Assembly (NCBI GenBank): GCA_003241785.1
Contig: QFPW01000001.1
Span: forward strand, 248,001 to 312,000
DNA length: 64,000 bases
DNA from: Rhodovulum sulfidophilum
Lineage (GTDB): Bacteria > Pseudomonadota > Alphaproteobacteria > Rhodobacterales > Rhodobacteraceae
Direction: 5' to 3'
Positions 7,831 to 15,887 of the stretch are shown here, one piece after another (the stretch's first letter is position 1; every line of letters starts with the position of its first letter). Position numbers and translations under genes: made by a program. The notes beneath the pieces are model-generated. The model saw nothing but the letters and a program-made list of their open reading frames with translations. It was not told the origin of the DNA and did not search any database.

Positions 7831-8388
7831 TCAGTCCGAGGTCATCAGGAGATGGATCGCGACCGGCAGCACGGTGCCGACGTCCGGCGCGCCCGCGGTG
7901 GAGCCGAACTCGGTCCGGTCGACGCTGCCCGCGATGTCGAACCCGGCGGCGAAACGGCCCCGCGCGTCCGGGTCCGGCCCGTAGCGGAACACGGTGGCGG
8001 TGAAGCTGACCGGCCGGGTCTGGCCGCGCAGCGTCAGGCGCCCCTCGACCGCGGCGGTCGATTTCGACAGCTGGCGCAGCCGGTCGAGCTCGAAGGTGAT
8101 CGAGGGATAGCGCGCCGCGTCGAGATAGCCCTCGCTCCGCACCAGCGCGTCCACGAGCGCGACCCCGGTGGTCGCCCCCGCCGTGCCGGCGGTGATCGTC
8201 GCGCGCGCCGTCTCGGGCGCCCGCTCGTCGAACTGGACCGTGCCGGCGAGGTCCGGGAACCGCACCTCGACCCCGCCGCCATGCCAGGGCACCTCGACCG
8301 AGACCGTGCTCGCCGGATCAAGACGCCAGCTCGCCGCGAGGAGCGGCGCGGGGAAAGCCAGGAAGAGCGCGAGGAGGCCGGCACGCAT
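7831..8388 (-). CDS. YceI-family periplasmic lipocalin-like protein
   Basis: Secreted protein of 185 residues. It has a short signal peptide (MRAGLLALFLAFPAPLLAA), then a YceI domain with 'ASWRLDPASTVSVEV', 'ITFELDRL', 'GRLTLRGQTRPVSFTATVFR' and 'GFDIAGSVDRTEFG'. The family forms a beta-barrel binding polyisoprenoids. The ATG at 8388 was chosen because the signal peptide begins there; an open frame continues upstream but is arginine-rich and not family-like. It is the first gene of a two-gene unit with cytochrome b561. The gap 8389-8589 shows nothing further. Confidence 0.92.
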   Translation of the reverse strand: MRAGLLALFLAFPAPLLAASWRLDPASTVSVEVPWHGGGVEVRFPDLAGTVQFDERAPETARATITAGTAGATTGVALVDALVRSEGYLDAARYPSITFELDRLRQLSKSTAAVEGRLTLRGQTRPVSFTATVFRYGPDPDARGRFAAGFDIAGSVDRTEFGSTAGAPDVGTVLPVAIHLLMTSD

Positions 8389-8589
8389 GGGACCGCTCCG
8401 ACAAAGGCGTCGCGCCAGCATATCCGGTCGTCCGCGCGGCGCATAGCACCTCCGGCGCGGCCTCCTGGCCATGTGATCGGCGCCGCCGGCGGTGGCGCCG
8501 CGCCGGGCGCCGCGCATCCGGCGCGGGAGCGCCCGCGGCGCGCTTCGGGACCTCCGCCCGTGGCGGGCGCGGGCCTCGGGCGGAGCGCC

Positions 8590-9120
8590 TCAGCGCCAGA
8601 GCAGGCCGTTGCCCGCCGGCTTGGCCCAGGGACCGACGACGATGTTCTGCCCGGCGAGCTCGCTCCGCGCGGTCTGGCTGCCGGCCCGCGCCTGGTCGAA
8701 CAGTACCCGCGGGTCCTCCGCCTCGTCGCCGGTCGCCGCGCTCGCGATCACGTCGCGCATATGGACGAAGCCATAGGCCTGTTCGGTCATGTTCGCCGCG
8801 TCATAGGTCATCTGGCCCATCGCGACGTAATGGCGGATCGCGCCGGCCCGCCGCAGCCTGCGACCGAACAGCGCGGTCGCGATCAGGCATTCGTCGGCGA
8901 GGCCGCGCATCTCGTCGCGCGGCGCCCGCGCATCCATCGCCCGGGTGATGCGCAGGGTCAGGAGGTCGACCTTGATCTCGGACTGCAGGAAGCGGGCGAA
9001 GGTGATCGAGAGATAGGCCTCGAGCGTCTCGGTCAGCGGAATCCCGGCCTTTTCGACCCCGGATTTCACGAAATCGGCCGCGATGCCGAGCGTGGTCGGG
9101 TTCAGGGTCGCGGCGGTCAT
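8590..9120 (-). CDS. Conserved hypothetical protein (helical, unknown function)
   Basis: I do not recognise a named family. The 176-residue product appears soluble and mostly helical. It contains 'FLQSEIKVDLLTLRITRAMD', 'LADECLIATALFGRRLRRAG' and 'YVAMGQMTYDAANM'. It has no signal peptide or membrane segment. Codon use is typical of the surrounding genes, which supports it being real. It stands alone between yceI and a divergent CYTH/CHAD gene, separated from the latter by about 340 bp of non-coding DNA. Confidence 0.7.
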   Translation of the reverse strand: MTAATLNPTTLGIAADFVKSGVEKAGIPLTETLEAYLSITFARFLQSEIKVDLLTLRITRAMDARAPRDEMRGLADECLIATALFGRRLRRAGAIRHYVAMGQMTYDAANMTEQAYGFVHMRDVIASAATGDEAEDPRVLFDQARAGSQTARSELAGQNIVVGPWAKPAGNGLLWR

Positions 9121-9461
9121 GGCAGGAGCTCCGGTCCGGGGGCGCCGATCGAAACGGGCCCTGGCCGGGCTGTCGCTTTCGGGTTCACGTGGTCGGGTCT
9201 CCGAGACTCCATGGTCACCTCATCTCAATTGGCCTGGGCCTTGATTGTTCCTCGAAAAGCGGTCACGGATCGACCCGCGGTCGCGGGGCGGCTTCTGGGG
9301 TGTGACCTCGGGAGGCGGGAAACGCGAACGAAGGGCGGAAAGGACTGCGCGGTCGCTCGGCATAGCATCCTGGGCTGAAAGCGTTTCCGGAGCCAAGCGT
9401 AACATGAAAAAGGCCACCGGGCCAATTGTTCCGGCACGCCTCGCCCGCGGAGATGGAAGCG
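9121..9461. other. Non-coding divergent spacer
   Basis: No convincing gene. It must hold the promoters of the divergent hypothetical gene (8590-9120) and the CYTH/CHAD gene. A short distant inverted pair CAATTGGCC (9226-9234) / GGCCAATTG (9420-9428) is visible but may be chance. Confidence 0.5.
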
Positions 9462-10994
9462 ATGCCGACCGAGGTCGAACTCAAGATCACCCTTGATCCC
9501 GCGAGCGCGAAACAGGTCATGACCGCGGCCGCCCTCGCGGAGCTGCGGGTCGCGCGCGGCCGGACCGAGACCCTCGTCTCGATCTACTACGACACGCCCG
9601 GCGAGTCGCTGGCCGCGGCGGGGATCGCGCTCCGGCTGCGCCGGGTGGGCCGGCGCTGGCTGCAGACGATCAAGCGCAAGGCCGGGCCCGAGGCGGGCGG
9701 CCTCTTCGCCAACCACGAGCTCGAGATCCCGGCGCCGGGCGGGCGGCTGGTGCGCGAGGGCGACGACCCCGCCTTCGCCGCGGTCGCGGAGGCGGTGGGA
9801 GACGCCCCGCTCTCGGCGCTGTTCGAGACGCGGGTCAAGCGCCGGGTCGAGCTCCTGCGGCTGCCCGAGGGGCTGGTCGAGCTCGCGATCGACGAGGGCG
9901 AGATCGTCGCGGGCGACAGGACCGAGCCGATCCACGAGGCCGAGCTCGAGCTCAAGGAGGGCGAGGTCGCGGCGCTCTACGCGCTGGCGCGGCGGCTGTT
10001 CCGCGAGGGACCGATCCGCTTCGCCGCGAGGAACAAATCGGCCCGCGGCTACGCGCTCGCGCGCGGCGAGGCGGCGTCGCCGTCGAAGCCGGCCGCGCCC
10101 GGCTTCTCCGCGGAGACCGGCGTCGAGATCGTCGCCCGCGATATCCTGCGCGACTGCTTCCGCCAGATCGCCGGCAACCTGGAGCGCGTCGCCGACGGCG
10201 AGGCGCCGGAGGGGCCGCATCAGCTGCGGGTCGGGCTGCGCCGCCTCCGGACCGCGCTGGCGCTCTTCGAGCCGGCGCTCGGCCCGGCCGGCCGCGCGCT
10301 CTCGGACTCCGCCCGCGAGCTCGGCAAGGTGGTGAGCGGGCTGCGCGATCTCGACGTGCTCGGCGAGGAGGTGGCGGCGCTCGGCGACGCGGGGCTCGAC
10401 GCCGCGGCGCGCGACGCCCTGCTCGCGGCGCTGGCGCGGCGGCGGGAGGTCGAGCGGACCAAGGTCCGGGCGCGGCTCGCCGGCCCGGACGGCGCCGGCT
10501 TCGTTCTCGCGCTGGCCGAGTTCATCGAGACCCGCGGCTGGCTGGTTCCGACCGACTACGCGCAGACCGCGCGGCTCGCCCAGCCGATCGGCGCGCTCGC
10601 GCCGGCGATGCTCGACAAGCGCCTGAAGGCGGCGCGGCGGCGCGCGCGCGGGATCGAGGGACTGGACGAGGACGGGCTCCATGACCTGCGCAAGTCGCTG
10701 AAGACGCTGCGCTACGGCGTCGAGATGCTCGCGCCGATCCATCGCGGGCGCGAGGTCGCGACCTATACCCGCGCGATCAAGGACCTGCAGGAGCGGTTCG
10801 GCAGCCTGACCGACGCGGCGATGGCGCGGCACTGGCTGGCCGGGGAAGCCGCGATCGCCACCGGCGATCCCGCGGCGCAGCGGGCCGCCGGCTGGCAGCT
10901 CGGCTACATGGCCGCCCGGGTCGAGCGCGACCGCGCGGGCATCTTCTCGGCCTGGCACGACCTCGCCGAGGCGAAGCCCTACTGGCGGAAGTAG
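9462..10994 (+). CDS. CYTH and CHAD domain protein (putative inorganic triphosphatase)
   Basis: Two-domain protein of 510 residues. The N-terminal CYTH domain opens with the ExExK signature 'EVELK' (residues 4-8) and continues with 'YYDTPGESLAAAGIALRLRR', the triphosphate tunnel fold. From about residue 215 a CHAD helical domain follows, with 'GPHQLRVGLRRLRTALALF' and a second repeat 'GLHDLRKSLKTLRYGVEM', rich in conserved His and Arg for phosphate binding. Family members hydrolyse inorganic triphosphate or associate with polyphosphate granules, which may matter beside the PHB genes. I used the ATG at 9462, 9 nt after GGAG; longer in-frame starts at 9453 and 9426 exist. Confidence 0.9.
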   Translation: MPTEVELKITLDPASAKQVMTAAALAELRVARGRTETLVSIYYDTPGESLAAAGIALRLRRVGRRWLQTIKRKAGPEAGGLFANHELEIPAPGGRLVREGDDPAFAAVAEAVGDAPLSALFETRVKRRVELLRLPEGLVELAIDEGEIVAGDRTEPIHEAELELKEGEVAALYALARRLFREGPIRFAARNKSARGYALARGEAASPSKPAAPGFSAETGVEIVARDILRDCFRQIAGNLERVADGEAPEGPHQLRVGLRRLRTALALFEPALGPAGRALSDSARELGKVVSGLRDLDVLGEEVAALGDAGLDAAARDALLAALARRREVERTKVRARLAGPDGAGFVLALAEFIETRGWLVPTDYAQTARLAQPIGALAPAMLDKRLKAARRRARGIEGLDEDGLHDLRKSLKTLRYGVEMLAPIHRGREVATYTRAIKDLQERFGSLTDAAMARHWLAGEAAIATGDPAAQRAAGWQLGYMAARVERDRAGIFSAWHDLAEAKPYWRK

Positions 10995-11027
10995 GCGCGC
11001 CGCCGACCCACCCATCCCGGAACGAGA

Positions 11028-11059
11028 AAGCCCCGCCGGTCTTCCGACCGGCAGGGCTT
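11028..11059. terminator. Bidirectional hairpin terminator
   Basis: A 14-position stem (AAGCCCCGCCGGTC with its partner at 11046-11059, one C-A mismatch) closed by a TTCC loop. CTTTCTCGTT follows on the minus strand. It lies between the ends of the convergent CYTH/CHAD and BAX-inhibitor genes. Confidence 0.75.
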
Positions 11060-11106
11060 CGTCCGTCCGATGGGGCCGGCTCGGGGCCGGCCGCCCGGTA
11101 TAAGGA

Positions 11107-11871
11107 TCAGTTCCGGTTGCCGAAGAGCTGCAGCAGCATCATGAACATGTTGATGAAGTTCAGGTACAGGCTGAGCGCGCCCATGATCGCGGCCTTGCCG
11201 AGATAGGCCTCGCCCTCGGCCGCGCGCATCTGCAGGTAGGTGCTCTTGATGTTCTGCGTGTCATAGGCGGTCAGGCCCGCGAAGACGAGCACGCCGATCA
11301 CCGAGACCGCGAACTGCAGCGCCGACGAGGCGAGGAAGATGTTCACGATCGACGCGACGATGAGGCCGATCAGGCCCATCATCAGGAAGGTGCCCATCCC
11401 CGACAGGTCCTTCTTGGTCGTGTAGCCGTAGAGGCTCAGACCCGCGAAGGCGATGGCGGTGACGAAGAAGGTCTGCGCGATCGACATGCCGGTGAAGACG
11501 GCGAAGATCCACGAGATGCTGAGGCCCATCAGCGCGGCGAAGAGCCAGAACACGCCCTGGGCGGCGGCCTCGGACATGCGGTTCAGGCCGGCGCCGAAGG
11601 CGAAGACCACGGCGAGCGGGGCGAACATCACCACCCACTTCAGCGGCGAGTTGAAGAGCGCGACGATCACGCCCTCGGGGATGATCATCGTCGGCTGCTG
11701 GGCGACCACGCGGGCGAAGTCGCTGCCCACGATGTAGGCGACGAGCCCGGTGATGACCATGGCGACGGCCATCAGGCCGTAGACCTTGCTCATATGCGCC
11801 CGCAGACCTTCGTCGATCCGCGCGGCGGTCGCGCCGGCACCAGTCCGACGGACAGTCTCAAATTCGGCCAT
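11107..11871 (-). CDS. BAX inhibitor-1/YccA-family membrane protein
   Basis: Seven-helix inner-membrane protein of 254 residues. The N terminus is cytoplasmic and hydrophilic, then come 'HMSKVYGLMAVAMVITGLVAY' (in part) and further helices. The family-specific 'GLTAYDTQNIK' and 'GALSLYLNFINMFMMLLQL' stand near the C terminus. Bacterial members such as YccA interact with the FtsH protease or act as calcium-leak channels; the precise role here is unknown. The ATG at 11871 is preceded by GGAGGAACCT, an excellent ribosome-binding site. It is a single gene with its own terminator. Confidence 0.93.
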   Translation of the reverse strand: MAEFETVRRTGAGATAARIDEGLRAHMSKVYGLMAVAMVITGLVAYIVGSDFARVVAQQPTMIIPEGVIVALFNSPLKWVVMFAPLAVVFAFGAGLNRMSEAAAQGVFWLFAALMGLSISWIFAVFTGMSIAQTFFVTAIAFAGLSLYGYTTKKDLSGMGTFLMMGLIGLIVASIVNIFLASSALQFAVSVIGVLVFAGLTAYDTQNIKSTYLQMRAAEGEAYLGKAAIMGALSLYLNFINMFMMLLQLFGNRN

Positions 11872-12276
11872 AGGTTCCTCCGTGTGAGCCAAAGGCCGCG
11901 AGGCGCACTCGCGGTCCAGATTCCATATTGGATACGAGCCCCGCGGATTCAACGGGACGACCTCCTCAAGTGTTCGTATTCATGACAAAAACGGGGCTCG
12001 GAGTCTATCCGCGGCGCCCTGCCCCGCCGGGCCGGGGACGAGGCGTCCGGCCGCGTCAACCGCCCCGTCGGGGAGGGGGGCCGGCGTGATCCCCGCTCGA
12101 AAAACGGAACGAATTGAAGTCGCTACGGGACCCCCTCCCGGTTTCGCCCATTCCGCGCGGCCCCGCGGGCCCGGCTTCCGGGCGGCCGGACCAGGGTCCC
12201 GGCCGCCCGGAAGCCGGGCCGGGCGCCGCGACAAAGGCGCGCAGCCCGCCCCCGGGCACCCTCCGAGGCGGAGGAC
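11872..12276. other. Non-coding spacer between the BAX-inhibitor gene and phaR
   Basis: 405 bp without a convincing gene. The part next to 11872 must carry the BAX-inhibitor promoter. The middle holds a 22-bp perfect inverted repeat (listed separately), and the rest is GC-rich with no recognised motif. Confidence 0.5.
12168..12220. repeat. 22-bp perfect inverted repeat downstream of phaR
   Basis: Arms at 12168-12189 and 12199-12220 are exact complements, with a 9-nt loop. The inner part of the left arm reads CTTCCGGGCGGCCGG. No T-run follows on either strand, so a classical intrinsic terminator is not shown. It could stabilise or end the phaR transcript. Its sequence differs from the two repeat families described elsewhere in this window. 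Confidence 0.7.
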
Positions 12277-12864
12277 TCAGGTCTCCTTGACGAGCTTCGC
12301 GAGCTGCGCCTGCATCGCGGCGAGCTGCGATTTCAGCTCCTCGAGCTCCACGTCCTTGCCCGCCTTCGCCGGGGTCGCGCCCGGGCGCGCGTTCATGCCG
12401 GTGGCGAAGGGCGCGAACATGCGCATCGCATTCTCGAACCACTCCATGTTCGAGCGCGCCAGCGCCTCGAAATTCGCAAGCGCGGGATTGGCCTCGAAGG
12501 CCGAGCGCACCTGCTCGCGCATCGTTTCCTGGTTGCGGGAGAAGGTCTCCATCGAGGCGTCGAGATATCCCGGAACAAAACCCTGCAGCGTGTCGCCGTA
12601 AAGACGGATCAGTTGACGCAGGAAGTTCGCCGGCAACATGGTGGGGCCCTTGGCCTCTTCTTCGAAGATGATCTGCGCGAGGACCGACCGCGTGATGTCC
12701 TCTCCGGACTTCGCGTCGTTCACCACGAAATCCTGTCCGTCTCGCACCATCTGCGCGAGGTGGTCGAGCGTGACGTAGCTCGATTTCGCGGTATTGTAGA
12801 GGCGGCGGTTCGCGTATTTCTTGATGGTGATCGGCTCGCCCGCGGTTTCGTTCTTTTCGGCCAC
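12277..12864 (-). CDS. phaR: Polyhydroxyalkanoate synthesis repressor
   Basis: Represses phasin and PHA genes and is released by binding nascent PHB. The protein has 195 residues. The N-terminal DNA-binding/PHB accumulation domain includes 'ITIKKYANRRLYNT' (about 11-24) and 'SSYVTLDHLAQMVRDGQ'. A central repeat has 'LPANFLRQLIRLYGDTLQ', and the C terminus is a short coiled coil ('ELEELKSQLAAMQAQLAKL'). I chose the GTG at 12864, with AGGAG 8 nt upstream; an open frame runs further upstream but is not family-like. It is divergent from the PhaC-like gene cluster, as expected for the local regulator of phaA and phaB. Confidence 0.93.
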   Translation of the reverse strand: MAEKNETAGEPITIKKYANRRLYNTAKSSYVTLDHLAQMVRDGQDFVVNDAKSGEDITRSVLAQIIFEEEAKGPTMLPANFLRQLIRLYGDTLQGFVPGYLDASMETFSRNQETMREQVRSAFEANPALANFEALARSNMEWFENAMRMFAPFATGMNARPGATPAKAGKDVELEELKSQLAAMQAQLAKLVKET

Positions 12865-12987
12865 GCGCGTGTCTCCTGAGTGAATATTGCTCCCTGGCGG
12901 CAGCTTATCGTCCGGAACACAGGCCGGGAAGTCTTTTGTCGCAGGCGCGAATTGCCGCGGGGAGCGGACGCTGTTAAGGCGGCTCGG

Positions 12988-13185
12988 ATGATCGAGACGA
13001 AGACGCGGGAAGAGACCGGACCGGCGAGGACGCGCCGCGACGGCGCGCGCCCGGCGCCCGGCGCCGCCGCGCCGGAGACGGACGAGCGGGCCCGCGCGGC
13101 GCTCTACCTCGACCTCTGGGAACGGCATGTCGCCGGGACGGCGATCGGCGGCCGCGGCATCGCGGCGCCCTGGTTCGCGCGGTGA
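12988..13185 (+). CDS. Small hypothetical protein coupled to the PhaC-like gene
   Basis: A 65-residue product whose first half is Pro/Ala/Arg-rich and disordered in appearance, ending in a better-defined 'ALYLDLWERHVAGTAI' helix. I do not recognise a family. Its stop overlaps the GTG start of the PhaC-like gene (GTGA), so translation is likely coupled. It is divergent from phaR across 123 bp that should contain both promoters. It is too basic and short to be a typical phasin, but a granule- or synthase-associated role would fit the context. Confidence 0.5.
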   Translation: MIETKTREETGPARTRRDGARPAPGAAAPETDERARAALYLDLWERHVAGTAIGGRGIAAPWFAR

Positions 13186-14477
13186 CGGCGGCGCCGGACG
13201 CGCCGATCGCCACCGGGACGCCGGACCCCGAGCCCGGGCCGCCGGCGCCGCACCGCCTCGGCGAGCCGAGCCCGCTCATCTTCCATCTCGGCGCCGCGCT
13301 CTCGGCCTATACCCAGGCGCTGCTCGCCGCGCCGCGGGCGGATTCGCCGCGGTTCCCCTGGTCGCCCGCCTGCGCGCCGGAGGCCGGCGCGCTCGGGCCC
13401 GATCTCGATCAGGTCGAGATCGCGGCCGAGATCGCGGCGCGGCTGCGGGCCACCGTCCGCGGGCTCGAGATCTGGCAGGCGCATCCGTACCGCCGCGACG
13501 TGACCGAGCCGCCGGCGCTCTGGGAAGCGGGTTCGGCCCGGCTGCTCGACTATGGCGCGGCGCCCGAGGCGCGCGATCCCTCCGGGCCGCCGGTGCTCGT
13601 GGTGCCGAGCCTGATCAACCGCGCCTATGTGCTCGACCTCGGGCCCGGATGGTCGTTCCTGCGCTGGCTGGCGGCCCAGGGCGCGCGGCCGCTCCTGCTC
13701 GACTGGGGCGATCCGGGCCCCGAGGAGCGCGGCTTCGACCTCGACGCCTATGGCGCGCGGCGCATCGTGCCCGCGCTCGAGATCGCGGCGCGGCTCGGCG
13801 GCGCCCCGGCCGCCCTGCTCGGCTACTGCATGGGCGGGACGCTCGCGGCGGGGGTCGCGGCGCGGCGGCCGGATCTCGTCGGCCGGCTCGCGACGATCGG
13901 CGCGCCCTGGGACTTCGCCTCGACCGACGGGATCGCCGGCGGCTTCCGGGCGATCCTGCGCGGCCAGGGCGCGGCCCGGGTCGAGACCATGCTCGACACG
14001 ACGGGCCAGGCCTTCGGCGCCGTCCCGGTCTCGCTCTTCCAGATGCTCTTCGCCTTCGTCAATCCGATCCAGGCGGCGGTGAAGTTCCAGCGCCTCGCCC
14101 GGCTCGACCCGGCGGGCGCGGAGGCCACGCATTTCGTCGCGCTCGAGGACTGGCTCGCCGACGGGATGCCGATGTCGGCCCCGGCGGCGCGCGACCTCCT
14201 GGTCGGCTGGCAGATCCGCAACCAGACCGCGCGGCGCGAATGGCGCTTCCTCGGCGCCCCGGTCGACCCCGGCGCGATCGCCGCCCCGGCGCTGGTCTTC
14301 GCCGGGCGCAAGGACACGATCGCGCCGCCGGCGCTGGCGGATCCGCTGGCGCGGGCGATTCCGCGCGCCCGGCTCGCTCGTCCGGCGACAGGCCATGTCG
14401 GCATGGTCGTTGGATCGCGCGCCCAGGCGGAGGTCTGGCGGCCCGTGGCGGAGTTCTTCGCAGGTCGGGACGGCTGA
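13182..14477 (+). CDS. Short PhaC-like alpha/beta hydrolase (putative PHA synthase or related acyltransferase)
   Basis: A 431-residue alpha/beta-hydrolase of the PhaC superfamily. The lipase-like box is 'GYCMGG' with the nucleophile Cys216, as in PHA synthases rather than serine hydrolases. Asp378 ('GRKDTIAPP') and His405 ('GHVGMVVG') complete a triad. 'VVPSLINRAYVLDL' and 'LLLDWGDPG' are also PhaC-like. It is much shorter than class I PhaC (about 590 residues) and lacks most of the N-terminal domain; the first 30 residues are Pro-rich. Position beside phaR and upstream of phaA-phaB supports PHB metabolism. It may be the sole synthase, an accessory enzyme, or a depolymerase-like relative. Confidence 0.75.
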   Translation: MTAAPDAPIATGTPDPEPGPPAPHRLGEPSPLIFHLGAALSAYTQALLAAPRADSPRFPWSPACAPEAGALGPDLDQVEIAAEIAARLRATVRGLEIWQAHPYRRDVTEPPALWEAGSARLLDYGAAPEARDPSGPPVLVVPSLINRAYVLDLGPGWSFLRWLAAQGARPLLLDWGDPGPEERGFDLDAYGARRIVPALEIAARLGGAPAALLGYCMGGTLAAGVAARRPDLVGRLATIGAPWDFASTDGIAGGFRAILRGQGAARVETMLDTTGQAFGAVPVSLFQMLFAFVNPIQAAVKFQRLARLDPAGAEATHFVALEDWLADGMPMSAPAARDLLVGWQIRNQTARREWRFLGAPVDPGAIAAPALVFAGRKDTIAPPALADPLARAIPRARLARPATGHVGMVVGSRAQAEVWRPVAEFFAGRDG

Positions 14478-14538
14478 GCCACGCCCGCGACGGTTGAGGC
14501 ATGCGGGGACTTGTGCGACGAGGGTAGTGGTGGCGCCG

Positions 14539-14553
14539 CGCACGAATCGTGCG
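14539..14553. promoter_or_regulatory. 15-bp palindrome upstream of phaA
   Basis: Perfect inverted repeat CGCACGA-A-TCGTGCG, 44 bp before the phaA start, in the 120-bp gap after the PhaC-like gene. A protein-binding site (for PhaR or another regulator) is inferred from placement only. Confidence 0.4.
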
Positions 14554-14597
14554 TAAGCCTCGGGCATGCGGCGGCGCGGTCCGTGAAGGAGGAAGGG

Positions 14598-15773
14598 ATG
14601 ACCAACATCGTAATCGCCTCGGCGGGGCGAACGGCGGTCGGCAGTTTCAGCGGCAGCTTCGCCAGCGTGCCCGCGCACGATCTCGGCGCGGCGGTGATCC
14701 AGGGCGTGCTCGAGCGCGCGGGGGTCGACGCGGCGGACGTGTCCGAGACGATCCTCGGCCAGGTGCTGACGGCGGCGCAGGGGCAGAACCCGGCGCGCCA
14801 GGCGCATATCAAGGCCGGCCTGCCGGTCGAGAGCGTCGCCTGGGGCCTCAACCAGGTCTGCGGCTCGGGCCTGCGCGCCGTGGCGCTCGGCGCCCAGCAC
14901 ATCATGCTCGGCGACAGCGAGGTGGTCATCGCCGGTGGCCAGGAGAGCATGAGCATGTCGAACCATGCCGCGCTCATGCGCCCCGGGCAGAAGATGGGCG
15001 ACATGGCCTTCGTCGACACGATGATCAAGGACGGCCTCTGGGACGCCTTCAACAACTACCACATGGGCGTGACCGCCGAGAACGTCGCCAAGGAATGGCA
15101 GATCTCCCGCGAGATGCAGGATGAATTCGCCGTCGGCTCGCAGAACAAGGCCGAGGCGGCGCAGAAGGCGGGCAAGTTCGACGCGGAGATCGTCCCCTAC
15201 ACGGTGAAGACCCGGAAGGGCGACGTGGTCGTCGACAAGGACGAGTACATCCGCCACGGCGCGACGATCGAGGCGATGGCGAAGCTGCGCCCGGCCTTCG
15301 CGAAGGACGGCACGGTGACCGCCGCCAACGCGAGCGGGCTCAACGACGGCGCCGCCGCGGTGCTGCTCATGAGCGCGGAGAACGCCGAGAAGCGCGGGAT
15401 CGAGCCGCTGGCGCGGATCGCCTCCTACGCGACCGCCGGCCTCGACCCGAAGATCATGGGCGTCGGCCCGATCTACGCGAGCCGCAAGGCGCTGGCCAAG
15501 GCCGGCTGGAAGGTCGAGGACCTCGACCTCGTGGAGGCGAACGAGGCCTTCGCGGCCCAGGCGCTCGCGGTCAACAAGGACATGGGCTGGGATCCGGCGA
15601 TCGTGAACGTCAATGGCGGCGCGATCGCGATCGGCCATCCGATCGGCGCCTCGGGCGCGCGGGTGCTCAACACGCTCCTGTTCGAGATGCAGCGCCGCGA
15701 CGCCAAGAAGGGCCTCGCCACGCTGTGCATCGGCGGCGGCATGGGCGTCGCCCTCTGCGTCGAGCGCCCCTGA
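14598..15773 (+). CDS. phaA: Acetyl-CoA C-acetyltransferase (beta-ketothiolase)
   Basis: Condenses two acetyl-CoA to acetoacetyl-CoA, the first step of PHB synthesis. The 391-residue length is typical of biosynthetic thiolases. Active-site residues are visible: Cys88 in 'NQVCGSGLRA', His347 in 'GHPIGASGARV' and Cys377 in 'LCIGGGMGVAL'. The ATG at 14598 has a strong GGAGGAAGGG site. phaB follows after 114 bp, which may contain its own promoter or serve as an operon spacer. The product also feeds the ethylmalonyl-CoA pathway, which branches from crotonyl-CoA. Confidence 0.97.
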   Translation: MTNIVIASAGRTAVGSFSGSFASVPAHDLGAAVIQGVLERAGVDAADVSETILGQVLTAAQGQNPARQAHIKAGLPVESVAWGLNQVCGSGLRAVALGAQHIMLGDSEVVIAGGQESMSMSNHAALMRPGQKMGDMAFVDTMIKDGLWDAFNNYHMGVTAENVAKEWQISREMQDEFAVGSQNKAEAAQKAGKFDAEIVPYTVKTRKGDVVVDKDEYIRHGATIEAMAKLRPAFAKDGTVTAANASGLNDGAAAVLLMSAENAEKRGIEPLARIASYATAGLDPKIMGVGPIYASRKALAKAGWKVEDLDLVEANEAFAAQALAVNKDMGWDPAIVNVNGGAIAIGHPIGASGARVLNTLLFEMQRRDAKKGLATLCIGGGMGVALCVERP

Positions 15774-15887
15774 TCTCGCGGGCGAACCGGCTCCGACGGG
15801 GCCGGTTCACTCCTTTCGTCTGGATTGCCGCGCCGGACCACCGCTGTTCTGGTGCGAAGAACAAGACTTCAAATCGGAGGAAATACC

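Noticed and set aside
9226..9428. CAATTGGCC / GGCCAATTG inverted pair around the 9.1-9.4 kb spacer
   Set aside because: Only 9 nt per arm and about 185 bp apart; no mobile-element gene or direct repeats lie between them.
13104..15638. An >800-codon minus-strand frame opposite the PhaC-like and phaA genes
   Set aside because: The plus strand has full catalytic motifs with good ribosome-binding sites; the antisense product has no recognisable domain.
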